Below, one piece after another: positions 25,625-34,710 of a DNA stretch of 53,098 bases. Made by a program: the position numbers and the translations under genes. The stretch spans positions 1-53,098 of the forward strand of contig PEAG01000016.1 of the NCBI GenBank assembly GCA_002753505.1, read 5' to 3'. The notes under the pieces were generated by a model. It was not told the origin of the DNA. It ran no database searches and saw nothing but the letters and a program-made list of their open reading frames with translations. The stretch's first letter is position 1; every line of letters starts with the position of its first letter. Source of the DNA: Magnetococcales bacterium HCHbin5. GTDB taxonomy: Bacteria > Pseudomonadota > Magnetococcia > Magnetococcales > Magnetaquicoccaceae.

Positions 25625-27034
25625 ATGTATGAAAAAATTCGCACACTCCATTTTGTCGGTATCGGAGGGATTGGCATGAGCGGCATTGCCGAAGTGCTGC
25701 TCAATCTGGGTTACCGAATCTCCGGTTCCGACATGGCAGAGAATGCCTCCACAGAACGACTGCGCCGGATGGGAGCCACCATCTACCTGGGACATCGAGA
25801 GGAAAATATCGTGGACGCCGATGTGGTGGTCCACTCCTCCGCCGTCACCCACAACAACCCTGAAATGCAGGCCGCCCGCCGACTGCGCATTCCCATCGCC
25901 CGCCGCGCCGAAATGCTGGCCGAATTGATGCGCATCAAATATGGTATCGCCATCGCTGGCACCCACGGCAAAACCACCACCACCTCGATGGTGGCCACCC
26001 TGCTGGGCCGGGCCGGCATGGACCCGACCGTGGTCAACGGGGGCATCGTCAAAGCGTTCGACAGCAATGCCCGCCTGGGACACGGCGATTTCATGGTGGC
26101 AGAAGCCGACGAAAGCGACGGCTCCTTTCTCAAACTGTTTCCCATCATCGCCGTCGTCACCAACATGGACCCGGAACACCTGGACCACTACGGCAGCTTT
26201 GATCAGGTGCGCGCAGCCTTCATGCGCTTTGTGGAAAAAATTCCCTTCTACGGCTTGGCCGTGCTCTGCCTGGATCACCCGGAGGTGGCCGCCATGGTGC
26301 CCAAACTCACCGACAAACGGGTGATCACCTACGGCCTGAACCCCGGAGCAGACTATCAGGCCATCAACATCAGAAGAGAAGCAGACCGTACCCGCTTCCA
26401 GGTGAAACGCCAGGATCCGGTACAAGGCACCTCTGCACTGCTGGGAGATGTGGGGCTGGCCATGCCCGGCCACCACAATATCTGCAACGCCCTGGCCGCC
26501 ATCGCCGTGGCCATGGAACTGGAAATTCCCTGGTCGGTCATCGACCAGTCACTGGATCAATACAAAGGGGTGAGCCGACGGTTTGATCTGCTCTGCAACA
26601 GCCCGGAACGGGTCATCGTCGACGATTATGCCCACCACCCCAAGGAGATTGCCGCCACCCTGCAAGGAGCCAGAGAGGGGTTTGGACAGGAGAGGCGATT
26701 GGTGGCCCTCTTTCAACCCCATCGATACAGCCGCGTCCGCGACCTGTGGTCAGAGTTTCTGGGCTGCTTCCGGCAGGCTGACCTGGTGCTGGTCGACCAT
26801 ATTCACCCCGCCGGAGAGAGCCCTCTGCCCAATATCTCCCCAGCCGAAATGCACGACCAACTGCTGACAGGCATTCAACAACACAGCGGCATCCCAACCG
26901 CCCCCCTGCCCGGCGGTGACCTGCTGGTCGAGGGACGACAGGAGCTGGAGGCACTGCTGCAACCGGGAGATGTCCTGGTCTTCCTGGGGGCAGGCAGTAT
27001 TACAAAAAAAGCCCGCAATTTTGCCAAGCCTTGA
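25625..27034 (+). CDS. murC: UDP-N-acetylmuramate--L-alanine ligase
   Basis: MurC attaches the first amino acid, L-Ala, to UDP-MurNAc (469 aa). The N-terminal Rossmann motif is FVGIGGIGMSGIAEVL. The ATP-binding loop is IAGTHGKTTTTSMVA. EADESDGSFLKL and TNMDPEHLDHYG follow, and the C-terminal domain has VDDYAHHPKEI and LFQPHRYSRV. AAGGTG seven bases upstream supports the ATG. It is the first gene after composite element 3. Its C/A-rich third positions contrast with murE on the other side. Confidence 0.97.
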   Translation: MYEKIRTLHFVGIGGIGMSGIAEVLLNLGYRISGSDMAENASTERLRRMGATIYLGHREENIVDADVVVHSSAVTHNNPEMQAARRLRIPIARRAEMLAELMRIKYGIAIAGTHGKTTTTSMVATLLGRAGMDPTVVNGGIVKAFDSNARLGHGDFMVAEADESDGSFLKLFPIIAVVTNMDPEHLDHYGSFDQVRAAFMRFVEKIPFYGLAVLCLDHPEVAAMVPKLTDKRVITYGLNPGADYQAINIRREADRTRFQVKRQDPVQGTSALLGDVGLAMPGHHNICNALAAIAVAMELEIPWSVIDQSLDQYKGVSRRFDLLCNSPERVIVDDYAHHPKEIAATLQGAREGFGQERRLVALFQPHRYSRVRDLWSEFLGCFRQADLVLVDHIHPAGESPLPNISPAEMHDQLLTGIQQHSGIPTAPLPGGDLLVEGRQELEALLQPGDVLVFLGAGSITKKARNFAKP

Positions 27035-27051
27035 CCCTGTTGCCGGAATCT

Positions 27052-27092
27052 GCTCTGATACCCCTCCCTCGTTGGGGGCGGGGTGTCAGAGC
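27052..27092 (+). terminator. Long hairpin between murC and murB
   Basis: GCTCTGATACCCC (27052-27064) pairs with GGGGTGTCAGAGC (27080-27092) over 13 positions with a single wobble. An inner TCCC/GGGG stem extends it. It lies 17 bp after the murC stop and is followed by a T-rich but interrupted CTTCTTATCTCC. It could end or attenuate the murC transcript before murB. Confidence 0.55.
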
Positions 27093-27126
27093 CTTCTTAT
27101 CTCCTAAAATATAACGAAAAAACGCT

Positions 27127-28062
27127 TTGCTATACCCTATCGATCACTGGCTGGCCGAACTGCAGGAGCCTGTTTGGGTCAATGCACCGCTGGCAGCCCG
27201 CACCACATGGAAAATTGGCGGCCCGGCCCGTTGGCTGATCCAACCGGAATCGGTTTCCGGGTTGCAACAGCTGCTGCTCACCTGGCCTGCGGAGTTGCCT
27301 CGGCTGTTGTTGGGGGGGGGCAGCAATATACTGGTTGACGATAATGGGTTCCATGGCGTAATCTTGGATCTCACGGGCCGGATGAATCGATTGACCCTGC
27401 TCTCCTCTCCGACCGACGACACGGTTTTGCTCCGGGCAGAGGCCGGTGCGAGCACCCGGACCCTGGCCCATTTTGCCCGCAGCCATGGCTTGACCGGTGC
27501 AGAGTTTTTGGCAGGCATTCCGGGCAGCGTCGGCGGAGCCTTGCGAATGAATGCCGGGGCCTACGGCAGCGAGATGGCCGCCATTGTCGTTGCGTGCGAA
27601 CTGTTGGACGCCGAAGGGGAAATGCATACCCTGCCCGTACAACAGTTGGGGATGGGGTACCGAACCACCCGGATCCCGGCCGACTGGATCTTTTTGTCGG
27701 CCCAGTTGGTGTTGCAGCGAGGAGACCCTGTGGCAATCCGTGAACGGATGCGCAGCTTGAACCGGGCCCGACGCAACAGTCAGCCGTTGGCCTTCCCTTC
27801 GGCTGGCAGCACCTTCAAAAATCCCCCCAGCGGACCGCTGGCTTGGCAATGGATTGAGGCAGCGGGCATGCGGGGAGCCTGGGAAGGACACGCACAAGTA
27901 TCAGAGAAACATTGCAATTTTTTGATCAACCGGGGCGGTGCCCGCTCTCGGGACATGCGCGTTTTGATCGACCGTGTTCGGACAGGGGTAGACAAAGCGG
28001 GCGGGGGAGAGTTGGCGTTGGAGGTCGGCATTGTCGGCCCCCTGGGTTTGCTCGCCCTGTGA
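27127..28062 (+). CDS. murB: UDP-N-acetylenolpyruvoylglucosamine reductase
   Basis: This FAD- and NADPH-dependent enzyme forms UDP-MurNAc (311 aa, short type). NTTWKIGGPA-like TTWKIGGPARWLIQP opens the FAD domain. LGGGSNILVDD, FLAGIPGSVGGALRMNAGAYG, YRTTRIP and the catalytic Ser in GSTFKNP follow. SEKHCNFLINRGGA lies near the end. The start is uncertain: no ATG fits, and the TTG at 27127 has no clear Shine-Dalgarno. It lies 92 bp after murC behind a strong hairpin. Confidence 0.93.
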   Translation: MLYPIDHWLAELQEPVWVNAPLAARTTWKIGGPARWLIQPESVSGLQQLLLTWPAELPRLLLGGGSNILVDDNGFHGVILDLTGRMNRLTLLSSPTDDTVLLRAEAGASTRTLAHFARSHGLTGAEFLAGIPGSVGGALRMNAGAYGSEMAAIVVACELLDAEGEMHTLPVQQLGMGYRTTRIPADWIFLSAQLVLQRGDPVAIRERMRSLNRARRNSQPLAFPSAGSTFKNPPSGPLAWQWIEAAGMRGAWEGHAQVSEKHCNFLINRGGARSRDMRVLIDRVRTGVDKAGGGELALEVGIVGPLGLLAL

Positions 28063-28123
28063 ACTGGGCAGATGCGCCGTTGCGGGCAGGCGTGAACCAA
28101 ACAAACATTCGCATGGGTTGGCC

Positions 28124-29122
28124 GTGGATAAGACAAAAAAAATTGGCGTATTACTGGGTGGTTCCTCGACGGAACGGGCGGTCAGTCTGCGAAGCGGGGC
28201 GGCTTTGCTGGCCGCTTATCAACGTCTGGGTTGGTCGGTCGTTGCCATCGACACCCAGTTTGGACGAGAGCTGCCTGCCCAACTGTTGGCCCACGGGATT
28301 GAGGTGGCGGTCATCGCCCTGCACGGCCCCATGGGAGAGGATGGCAGCGTCCAGGGACTGTTGGAGGTGATGGAAATTCCATACACCGGTTCTGGCGTCA
28401 CGGCCTCGGCTCTCTGCATGAACAAGTTGATCAGCAAGCGTTTTTTTCAACAGATGGGTATCGCCACACCGGCCTGGGAAGAGGTGCGGCTGGCCCCTGG
28501 GGATCCGGACGCCTTGTCCCGGATGGTGGCAGATTTGACCCCCAGGTGGCAGGACAAGAGCTTTTTTGTCAAACCCGCCTCAGCCGGTTCCAGCGTTGGC
28601 ATCCGACGGGTTGGCCAGATAGAGGAGCTGGCAGCCGCCCTGACCGCCGCCGCTGCAGCGGCGGCACAACCGGGAGAAGCGGCGGAGATACTGCTGGAGC
28701 AGGAGGTTGTCGGTGCCGAAGTGACCCTCTCCATTCTGGATGGCACCCCGCTGCCGCTGATTGAAATTTGCCCGGTGGAGGGATTTTACGACTATTTAAA
28801 CAAATACACTCCAGGTAAAACCCGTTATCTGGTGCCGACTGAGTCCCTGTCGGTACAGGATATCCAAGGCGCAACAGATACGGGGCTGGCGGCCAGTCAA
28901 CGAATGGGATGCCGGGGCCTGCACCGGGTGGATATGATTGTTGACCGGGCGGGTTGTGCCTGGGTACTGGAGATCAATACCATACCCGGTTTGACAGAGA
29001 CCAGCCTGGCACCCAAAGCCGCCGCTGCGGCCGGGTTGACCTTTGACGCCCTGGCAGAACGGATCCTGGCCGGGGCCACGCGGGATTTAAGTTGCGCAAA
29101 CAAATTGCCACACTCTTTTTGA
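28124..29122 (+). CDS. ddl: D-alanine--D-alanine ligase
   Basis: Ddl makes the D-Ala-D-Ala dipeptide used by MurF (332 aa, ATP-grasp fold). Motifs are VLLGGSSTERAVSLRSG, ALHGPMGEDGSVQGLLE, GSGVTASALCMNK, the ATP-binding KPASAGSSVGI, and the metal-binding EINTIPGLTETSLAPKAA. The GTG at 28124 gives the normal N-terminus (VDKTKKIGVLLGG); earlier frames add residues unlike the family. An alanine-rich loop (about 180-195) is slightly longer than usual. The 3' end overlaps ftsQ by 31 bases. Confidence 0.95.
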   Translation: MDKTKKIGVLLGGSSTERAVSLRSGAALLAAYQRLGWSVVAIDTQFGRELPAQLLAHGIEVAVIALHGPMGEDGSVQGLLEVMEIPYTGSGVTASALCMNKLISKRFFQQMGIATPAWEEVRLAPGDPDALSRMVADLTPRWQDKSFFVKPASAGSSVGIRRVGQIEELAAALTAAAAAAAQPGEAAEILLEQEVVGAEVTLSILDGTPLPLIEICPVEGFYDYLNKYTPGKTRYLVPTESLSVQDIQGATDTGLAASQRMGCRGLHRVDMIVDRAGCAWVLEINTIPGLTETSLAPKAAAAAGLTFDALAERILAGATRDLSCANKLPHSF

Positions 29123-29778
29123 TTGGCCTGCTTGCAGCCGGTGTGCTAGGCTGGCGCGAGGCGAACAAGCCGGGCTGGTTTCCCCTGCAGGAGATGCGCA
29201 TCTCCGGCTTGGCCAACACAACGGTTGTCCAGGCCACGGAGGTGGTCGGGATTGAAAAGGGCGTCAACCTGCTGGGCGTCGAACCCAGGAGCGTCAAGAG
29301 CCGCATGGAAACGCTGCCTTGGGTACGATCTGTCCACGTCAAACGGCAGTTTCCATCCACCTTGATCGTGCGGGTGGTGGAAAAGGTGGCCGTGGGAATG
29401 GTACGGGAAAAAGATCGGTTGTTTTTGGTGGACGAGTATGGGGCAATCATCAAGCCGCTGGAAAAGACGGACCCCTTGATGTTGCCCATTATTGTCTCGG
29501 CTCCGGGAGAGGAGAAGGCGGCACAGGTGGTCTGGTTGATCAATCTGTTGTCAAAGCATGCGTGGCTGAAAGGTCGCATCTCCGAAGCCGTCGGGTTGCC
29601 GGGCGGACGTTGGGCGTTATACACCAAACAAGGTGTCAAATTATTGCTCTCCCAACAGACAGATCAGGGGCTGGAGCTGCTGCGCCGATTGCAGGAGCAG
29701 TTTGCCGTCCTGGATCGAAAAATACGCCAGGTTGAGCTGCGCATCCCAGGTAAAGCGATGGTTCGGTTTGCCTTGTAA
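29092..29778 (+). CDS. ftsQ: Cell division protein FtsQ
   Basis: This 228-residue bitopic divisome protein has one N-terminal helix (about 4-20) and a periplasmic POTRA domain (FPLQEMRISGLANTTVVQATEVVG...NLLGVEPRSVKSRMETLPWVRSVHVKR). The beta domain follows with FLVDEYGAIIKPL. It links FtsBL to the rest of the divisome. The TTG start lies within ddl and has a GGGA six bases upstream. The cytoplasmic tail is almost absent, shorter than in E. coli. Confidence 0.92.
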   Translation: MRKQIATLFLIGLLAAGVLGWREANKPGWFPLQEMRISGLANTTVVQATEVVGIEKGVNLLGVEPRSVKSRMETLPWVRSVHVKRQFPSTLIVRVVEKVAVGMVREKDRLFLVDEYGAIIKPLEKTDPLMLPIIVSAPGEEKAAQVVWLINLLSKHAWLKGRISEAVGLPGGRWALYTKQGVKLLLSQQTDQGLELLRRLQEQFAVLDRKIRQVELRIPGKAMVRFAL

Positions 29779-29926
29779 AAATGTGTAACAGGTGTCGTGA
29801 CCCCTTTCACATCGTGGCTATTGATGGTAAATAGGGTGTTGGGGGGGAGTGTTTGTCTCCTGCGTTTGTGACGGGTTTCAGGTCTGAAACAGAGTTTATC
29901 CAATCCTTTTTCCAAATGGACATGTG

Positions 29927-31165
29927 ATGCCCATACAGGATCAAAATTTGATTGTCGGTCTGGATATTGGCACAACAAAAATATGCTGTATCGTTGCCGA
30001 TCTGCAGGCGGATGGTCGTCTGGATATTATCGGAGTTGGCAGCCACCCCTCCCGGGGGCTGCGCAAAGGTGTGGTGATCGACATTGACTCGACCGTGGAA
30101 AGCATGCGCATGGCGGTCGAGGAAGCGGAAATGATGGCGGGTGTAGAGATCAAAATGGTCTACGCGGGCATCGCCGGGGGCCATATCAAGAGTGGCAACT
30201 CCAACGGTGTGGTCGCCACCAAAGATGGTGAGGTCACCGCCAGCGATATTCAGCGGGTTTTGGATGCGGCCCGTGCCCATAACATCCCCATGGATCGGGA
30301 GATACTCCACATCATACCACAAGAGTACATACTGGACGGTCAGGATGGCATCAAGCAGCCCATGAACATGTCCGGGGTTCGGCTGGAGGCCCGTGTCCAT
30401 ATCGTCACGGGTGCCGTTGCCTCGGCGCATAACATTATAAAGTGCGTTAACCGTTGCGGACTGGATGTGGGTGATATTATCCTGGAGCAACTGGCTTCGG
30501 CTGAAGCGGTGCTCACCCCTGACGAGAAAGAGTTGGGCGTCTGCTTGTTGGATATCGGTGGTGGTACCACCGATATTGCGTTGTTCTGTGAGGGACATAT
30601 CAAACATACGGCGGTTCTGGCCATCGGGGGGGATCACCTCACCAATGACATTGCCGTCGGTCTGCGCACCCCGACACGGGAAGCCGAGTTGATCAAAAGA
30701 AAATATGGTTGCGCCCTCTCTTCCATGGTCAACCCGGAGGAGGTGATTGAGGTACCGAGCGTGGGGGACCGCAAGCCTCGCTCTCTGGGACGGCATATAC
30801 TGGCCGAGATTATCGAACCCAGAGTGGAAGAGCTGTTTACCCTGGTCAGCCGGGAGTTGGCCCGGTCCGGTTTCGAGGAGCAGTTGGCCGCCGGAGTCGT
30901 GTTGACGGGGGGTACCTCCATCACGGAGGGGATGGTGGAGCTGGCCGAGGAGGTGTTCAACAAGCCCGTGCGTCGTGGTGTTCCCCAAGGCATAGGCGGC
31001 CTGGTCGATGTGGTCAACAGTCCCGTTTATGCCACTGCGGTTGGGTTGGTGCAGTTTGCCAGCCATAACGAAAAAGAGTTTTCCAGGCAAATGGCCCCCA
31101 TCGGCGGCCAATCCGTACAAAACATATTCCAGCGCATGCGCTCTTGGCTGGGTGATTTTTTTTAA
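29927..31165 (+). CDS. ftsA: Cell division protein FtsA
   Basis: FtsA is an actin-like ATPase that tethers FtsZ to the membrane (412 aa). Motifs are VGLDIGTTKICCIVAD, the subdomain 1C region with SGNSNGVV, LLDIGGGTTDIALF and VVLTGGTSITEGMVELAEEVF. The C-terminal amphipathic targeting helix is FQRMRSWLGDFF. The ATG at 29927 is used; a GTG directly before it is equally possible, and the Shine-Dalgarno is weak. The 148-bp gap after ftsQ holds a small GTTTCAG/CTGAAAC hairpin and no gene. Confidence 0.96.
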   Translation: MPIQDQNLIVGLDIGTTKICCIVADLQADGRLDIIGVGSHPSRGLRKGVVIDIDSTVESMRMAVEEAEMMAGVEIKMVYAGIAGGHIKSGNSNGVVATKDGEVTASDIQRVLDAARAHNIPMDREILHIIPQEYILDGQDGIKQPMNMSGVRLEARVHIVTGAVASAHNIIKCVNRCGLDVGDIILEQLASAEAVLTPDEKELGVCLLDIGGGTTDIALFCEGHIKHTAVLAIGGDHLTNDIAVGLRTPTREAELIKRKYGCALSSMVNPEEVIEVPSVGDRKPRSLGRHILAEIIEPRVEELFTLVSRELARSGFEEQLAAGVVLTGGTSITEGMVELAEEVFNKPVRRGVPQGIGGLVDVVNSPVYATAVGLVQFASHNEKEFSRQMAPIGGQSVQNIFQRMRSWLGDFF

Positions 31166-31261
31166 TGATTCGCGGTACTTGGATGCTGCATCGACGCTCC
31201 GTCGGTATGGCTTTCGTCTGCGCTATGGATACGGCTATCTTTCTCTCCTTGGGGGATTTCG

Positions 31262-32509
31262 ATGATAATCGAAGAATTTGACCATACCAACCAGTTGGAT
31301 GCACGCATTAAGGTGGTGGGTGTCGGTGGGGGCGGCGGTAATGCCATCAACAATATGATTCAATCCCAGTTGGATGGGGTCGAGTTTATCGTCGCCAATA
31401 CGGATGCTCAGGCTCTGGCGCGCAACCTGGCTCCGACCCGCATCCAGATCGGCGAAAATGTTACCCGTGGCCTGGGGGCCGGTGCCAAGCCGGAGATTGG
31501 CATGCGCGCCGCCGAGGAGAGTCAGGACCGCATCCGTGAGTCTTTGACGGGAGCCGACATGGTCTTTATCACGGCGGGCATGGGAGGCGGCACCGGAACG
31601 GGAGCCGCGCCCATTATTGCCAAGATTGCCAAAGAGCTCGGGATTTTGACCGTGGCCGTTGTCACCAAGCCGTTCAACTTTGAGGGCAAGCGTCGTTATC
31701 GCTTTGCAGAAGAGGGTTTGGAAGAGTTACGCAAACATGTGGATACGGTCATCACCATCCCCAATCAAAAGTTGTTGGGCGTGGTCGGCAAGAACACCAC
31801 CATCCTGGAGGCGTTTCGCCGGGCGGACGATGTGTTGAATCAGGCGGTGCGGGGTATTACGGATCTGATTACCGTGCCGGGGTTGATCAATGTCGACTTC
31901 GCCGATGTGCGCACCGTCATGGATGAGATGGGACAGGCCATGATGGGAGCTGCGGAAGGCAGCGGAGATACCCGTGCCCTGGATGCGGCCACGCATGCCA
32001 TCTCCAGTCCGTTGCTGGATGACGTCTCCATCCACGGTGCCCGTGGCGTGCTGATCAACATTACCGGCGGTTATAACTTATCGCTGCAAGAGGTGGATGA
32101 GGCGGCCACCGTGGTGCGGGATATGGCCCACGAGGATGCCATCATTGTTTTTGGTGCCGTTCTGGATGAGACCATGGAGGATACGGTGCGGGTAACCGTC
32201 GTGGCCACCGGTATTGGTACCGCCGAAAAGGTCAATTTTCCCACCAAAAAAGAGCCTGCCCCCTCCTTTTATCCACAGGCCTCCTCTCAGCAACAGCCAC
32301 GACGTTATGCGCAGGCCGCCGCCGCCGCCGCAACCCCCCCTCCGACCACCCAGCGGAGAGCCGCCCCCACCTCTGCCCAGGAAGAGTTTCGGGAAAGAGG
32401 CGGTCGTGCCACCACCCGGAGACCAGTCAACCTGGAACAAAATCTGGACCAGGTCAACTCGGAAGACTCTTTTGACGTACCCACGTTTTTGCGTCGACAG
32501 ATGGATTGA
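31262..32509 (+). CDS. ftsZ: Cell division GTPase FtsZ
   Basis: FtsZ is the tubulin-like protein that forms the Z-ring (415 aa). The GTP-binding core has [13 protein letters not shown] and the tubulin signature [12 protein letters not shown]. The T7 loop region is [11 protein letters not shown]. After residue ~320 comes a variable linker rich in Ala, Pro and Gln. The C-terminal anchor peptide DVPTFLRRQ binds FtsA. GGGGGA six bases upstream supports the ATG. A terminator follows about 120 bp after the stop. Confidence 0.98.
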   Translation: MIIEEFDHTNQLDARIKVVGVGGGGGNAINNMIQSQLDGVEFIVANTDAQALARNLAPTRIQIGENVTRGLGAGAKPEIGMRAAEESQDRIRESLTGADMVFITAGMGGGTGTGAAPIIAKIAKELGILTVAVVTKPFNFEGKRRYRFAEEGLEELRKHVDTVITIPNQKLLGVVGKNTTILEAFRRADDVLNQAVRGITDLITVPGLINVDFADVRTVMDEMGQAMMGAAEGSGDTRALDAATHAISSPLLDDVSIHGARGVLINITGGYNLSLQEVDEAATVVRDMAHEDAIIVFGAVLDETMEDTVRVTVVATGIGTAEKVNFPTKKEPAPSFYPQASSQQQPRRYAQAAAAAATPPPTTQRRAAPTSAQEEFRERGGRATTRRPVNLEQNLDQVNSEDSFDVPTFLRRQMD

Positions 32510-32631
32510 TCCGCGAACGCCCTGGAAAGTGACCGGAGAACGGTTGCCGGGTCAGTCTGTTTTCTCATAAAATACAATGTGTTGGTTTTCCTGCTTCCCG
32601 GATGACCGCGCGAATTGATTGCCGACCCTTG

Positions 32632-32683
32632 CCCCGCCTGCAGGCCTGTCAAATGCCCTGTCGGCGGGGTTTTCATTTTTTCC
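32632..32683 (+). terminator. Rho-independent terminator after ftsZ
   Basis: CCCCGCC (32632-32638) pairs with GGCGGGG (32663-32669). An inner CAGG/CCTG stem continues the helix after one mismatch and one wobble. TTTTCATTTTTT follows directly. It separates ftsA-ftsZ from lpxC. The remaining 275 bp to lpxC have no gene; TTGACA at 32834-32839 resembles a -35 but no good -10 follows at normal spacing. Confidence 0.8.
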
Positions 32684-32958
32684 TTTCCTCATTCCAATAA
32701 AAATCGTACTATTCCGTGTTCTTGGACGAATCGTGCATCGCGTCTGATTTTTGGCACTGAGATTGCTGTACTGGTTATCGGGTTAACGGAATTGATCAAA
32801 ACAGGCACAGACAAGCCGACAATTGATAATTCTTTGACACCCGCAAGGACGAACGCACCCAAAACATGACACATCAGCCGATGTCATGCAGGTGGGGGGG
32901 GAAGCGGTCCTGCACAGATCAAGCACCGGGCCAACTTTTTTTTACTGGGATCTGCCAA

Positions 32959-33912
32959 ATGATTTTCCAAAGAACCTTAAAAAACACAATTCGCTGCACG
33001 GGCATTGGCCTTCATAGCGGGAAAAAGGTTTATCTTTCTCTGCGTCCGGCACCGGTCAACACCGGCATCGTGTTTCACCGCACGGACATGAAAGGGGCGT
33101 TGGTCCCGGCCAAGGTGCAAAATGTGGTGGATACCCGCCTTTGTTCCAGCATTGCCAACCAGGATGGTGTTCGGGTGTCAACAGTTGAACATTTGTTGGC
33201 GGCCTTCGCCGGTCTGGGTGTCAATAATGCCTATGTCGATCTGGATGGGCCGGAAATTCCCATCATGGACGGCAGTGCTGCACCCTTCGTTTTCTTGATT
33301 CAGTGTGCGGGTGTTGTGCAACAAAAGGCATACAAACGCTGGATTCGGGTCAAAAAGGCTGTCTCCGTCTCCCACGGCAACAAAAAGGCCACCTTTGAAC
33401 CCTGCGACCGTTTCCGGGTCAGCTTTCTTATTGACTTTGATCATCCGCTCCTCTCGGAACAGGGGGAGGAGTTGGATATTACCGAAACCACCTTTATCAA
33501 AGAGATCAGCCGGGCCCGCACCTTTGGTTTCCTCAAAGAGGTGGAGCAACTCCGTTCCAACGGCTTGGCGCAGGGAGGCTCGCTCGATAATGCCATCGTC
33601 ATGGGCGATTTTCGCATCCTGAATGAGGGTGGGTTGCGTTATGAGAAGGAGTTTGTGCGTCATAAAATGATTGACGCCATCGGCGATCTCTATCTGCTCG
33701 GCCATCCCGTCATCGGCCATTTCAAGGGTATACGCTCGGGACATGCCTTGAACAACATGCTGCTGCGCAAACTGCTTTCCCATGCCAATGCCTGGGAGTT
33801 TGTGGAAGGAGAGCAGGTTGCACAGCTCCTGCAGGGAGAAAACCCAGCACTGCAAACAGACAATCCCGTACCGATGGAGGCTCTGACGCCTGCCATGGGG
33901 TTGTCGGCCTAG
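32959..33912 (+). CDS. lpxC: UDP-3-O-acyl-N-acetylglucosamine deacetylase
   Basis: LpxC is a zinc amidase that performs the first committed step of lipid A synthesis (317 aa). Zinc ligands fall in the expected places: H78 ([13 protein letters not shown]), H235 and D239 ([10 protein letters not shown]). The catalytic H262 lies in [10 protein letters not shown]. The N-terminal [18 protein letters not shown] is typical. The ATG has TGGGA eight bases upstream; a longer frame from 32866 lacks family similarity. It ends the dcw-lpxC order seen in many proteobacteria, but behind a terminator, so it is probably transcribed separately. Confidence 0.97.
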   Translation: MIFQRTLKNTIRCTGIGLHSGKKVYLSLRPAPVNTGIVFHRTDMKGALVPAKVQNVVDTRLCSSIANQDGVRVSTVEHLLAAFAGLGVNNAYVDLDGPEIPIMDGSAAPFVFLIQCAGVVQQKAYKRWIRVKKAVSVSHGNKKATFEPCDRFRVSFLIDFDHPLLSEQGEELDITETTFIKEISRARTFGFLKEVEQLRSNGLAQGGSLDNAIVMGDFRILNEGGLRYEKEFVRHKMIDAIGDLYLLGHPVIGHFKGIRSGHALNNMLLRKLLSHANAWEFVEGEQVAQLLQGENPALQTDNPVPMEALTPAMGLSA

Positions 33913-33924
33913 TCGACGTACCGC

Positions 33925-33959
33925 TTTTGGGGGGCGGCTCCCCGCCCCCCCCCAAAAAA
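33925..33959 (+). terminator. GC-rich hairpin after lpxC
   Basis: GGGGGGCGG (33929-33937) and CCGCCCCCC (33942-33950) form a 9-bp stem with a 4-base loop. Flanking TTTT and AAAAAA can pair across a CCC bulge. It lies 16 bp after the stop. No T-run follows, so intrinsic termination is uncertain. Confidence 0.45.
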
Positions 33960-34056
33960 GCTCCCTGTTTGGTTGTGCTCTCGTTCTCCCAATTGAAGTT
34001 CAAAGGTCAACCGGTCCCCGTGACCTTGTGAATCAGCCCAAACCCCCATAAAGACA

Positions 34057-34710
34057 ATGAATGTTCGCCCGCCCTCCCGGGGATGGTTGCTGCTCCTTCT
34101 TCCCCTGTTTATTGCCCTGTGGCTGGGGGGAGGTCTCTTTTCCGAAGAACAAACAGAAGCGTGTGAAGGAAGTCGCCTCTTTACCTGTCGCGAGTTCAAG
34201 GATCCCTCCAAACCCGGCGTCATTCAACATGCAGCCCTCTTCCAACAAGGGGAGAGGATTTACGCCAGGGCGGAGATGGAGCCGGAGATTCTCAAAGAGC
34301 TTACCGAGCTGTTGGACAATGGGGAGCCGCTTTGGGTGGTTTACCGGTTCCGCCTTTATCGCATCCATCCCTGGTGGCCTGACCTGCGTATCAGCCAGGC
34401 GATTCTGAAGCGACGCTTGCGTCTGCGTCTCATCACCCGTCGCTATGAAATGCTGGATGGCGAGACGGGTCAGATTCAATATTCAAACAACCCCGAAGAG
34501 GCCATGAATTTTCTGGGCGCGCCGCGTTATGTTCTGATGGGTGCGTTGCAAAAGAAAGGCAAATTTTTTACTGCCGACCGCAGTTACCGGTTAAATATCG
34601 ATTTGACACTGGAACATGAGGACATGTCCTATTTTTTCCATTTATTGGACCGTTGGTTCCAGTTTGGCCAATCCAGCATGTTCCACTTCCAGACCGGCTA
34701 CATACCATGA
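34057..34710 (+). CDS. DUF4390-family membrane-anchored protein
   Basis: This 217-residue protein has one N-terminal hydrophobic helix (about 9-27) and a beta-rich domain likely outside the cytoplasm. LLDNGEPLWVVYRFRLYR...WWPDLRI and the following RRLRLRLITRRYEML match my memory of DUF4390, a family encoded before NtrY-type kinases in betaproteobacteria. It overlaps the kinase by ATGA, so a role in the same signalling pathway is inferred. Function is unknown. Confidence 0.82.
   Translation: MNVRPPSRGWLLLLLPLFIALWLGGGLFSEEQTEACEGSRLFTCREFKDPSKPGVIQHAALFQQGERIYARAEMEPEILKELTELLDNGEPLWVVYRFRLYRIHPWWPDLRISQAILKRRLRLRLITRRYEMLDGETGQIQYSNNPEEAMNFLGAPRYVLMGALQKKGKFFTADRSYRLNIDLTLEHEDMSYFFHLLDRWFQFGQSSMFHFQTGYIP

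Noticed and set aside
32866-32958. Longer lpxC start at 32866
   Set aside because: The added 31 residues do not resemble LpxC, while the ATG at 32959 has a Shine-Dalgarno and begins the conserved QRTLKNTI segment.
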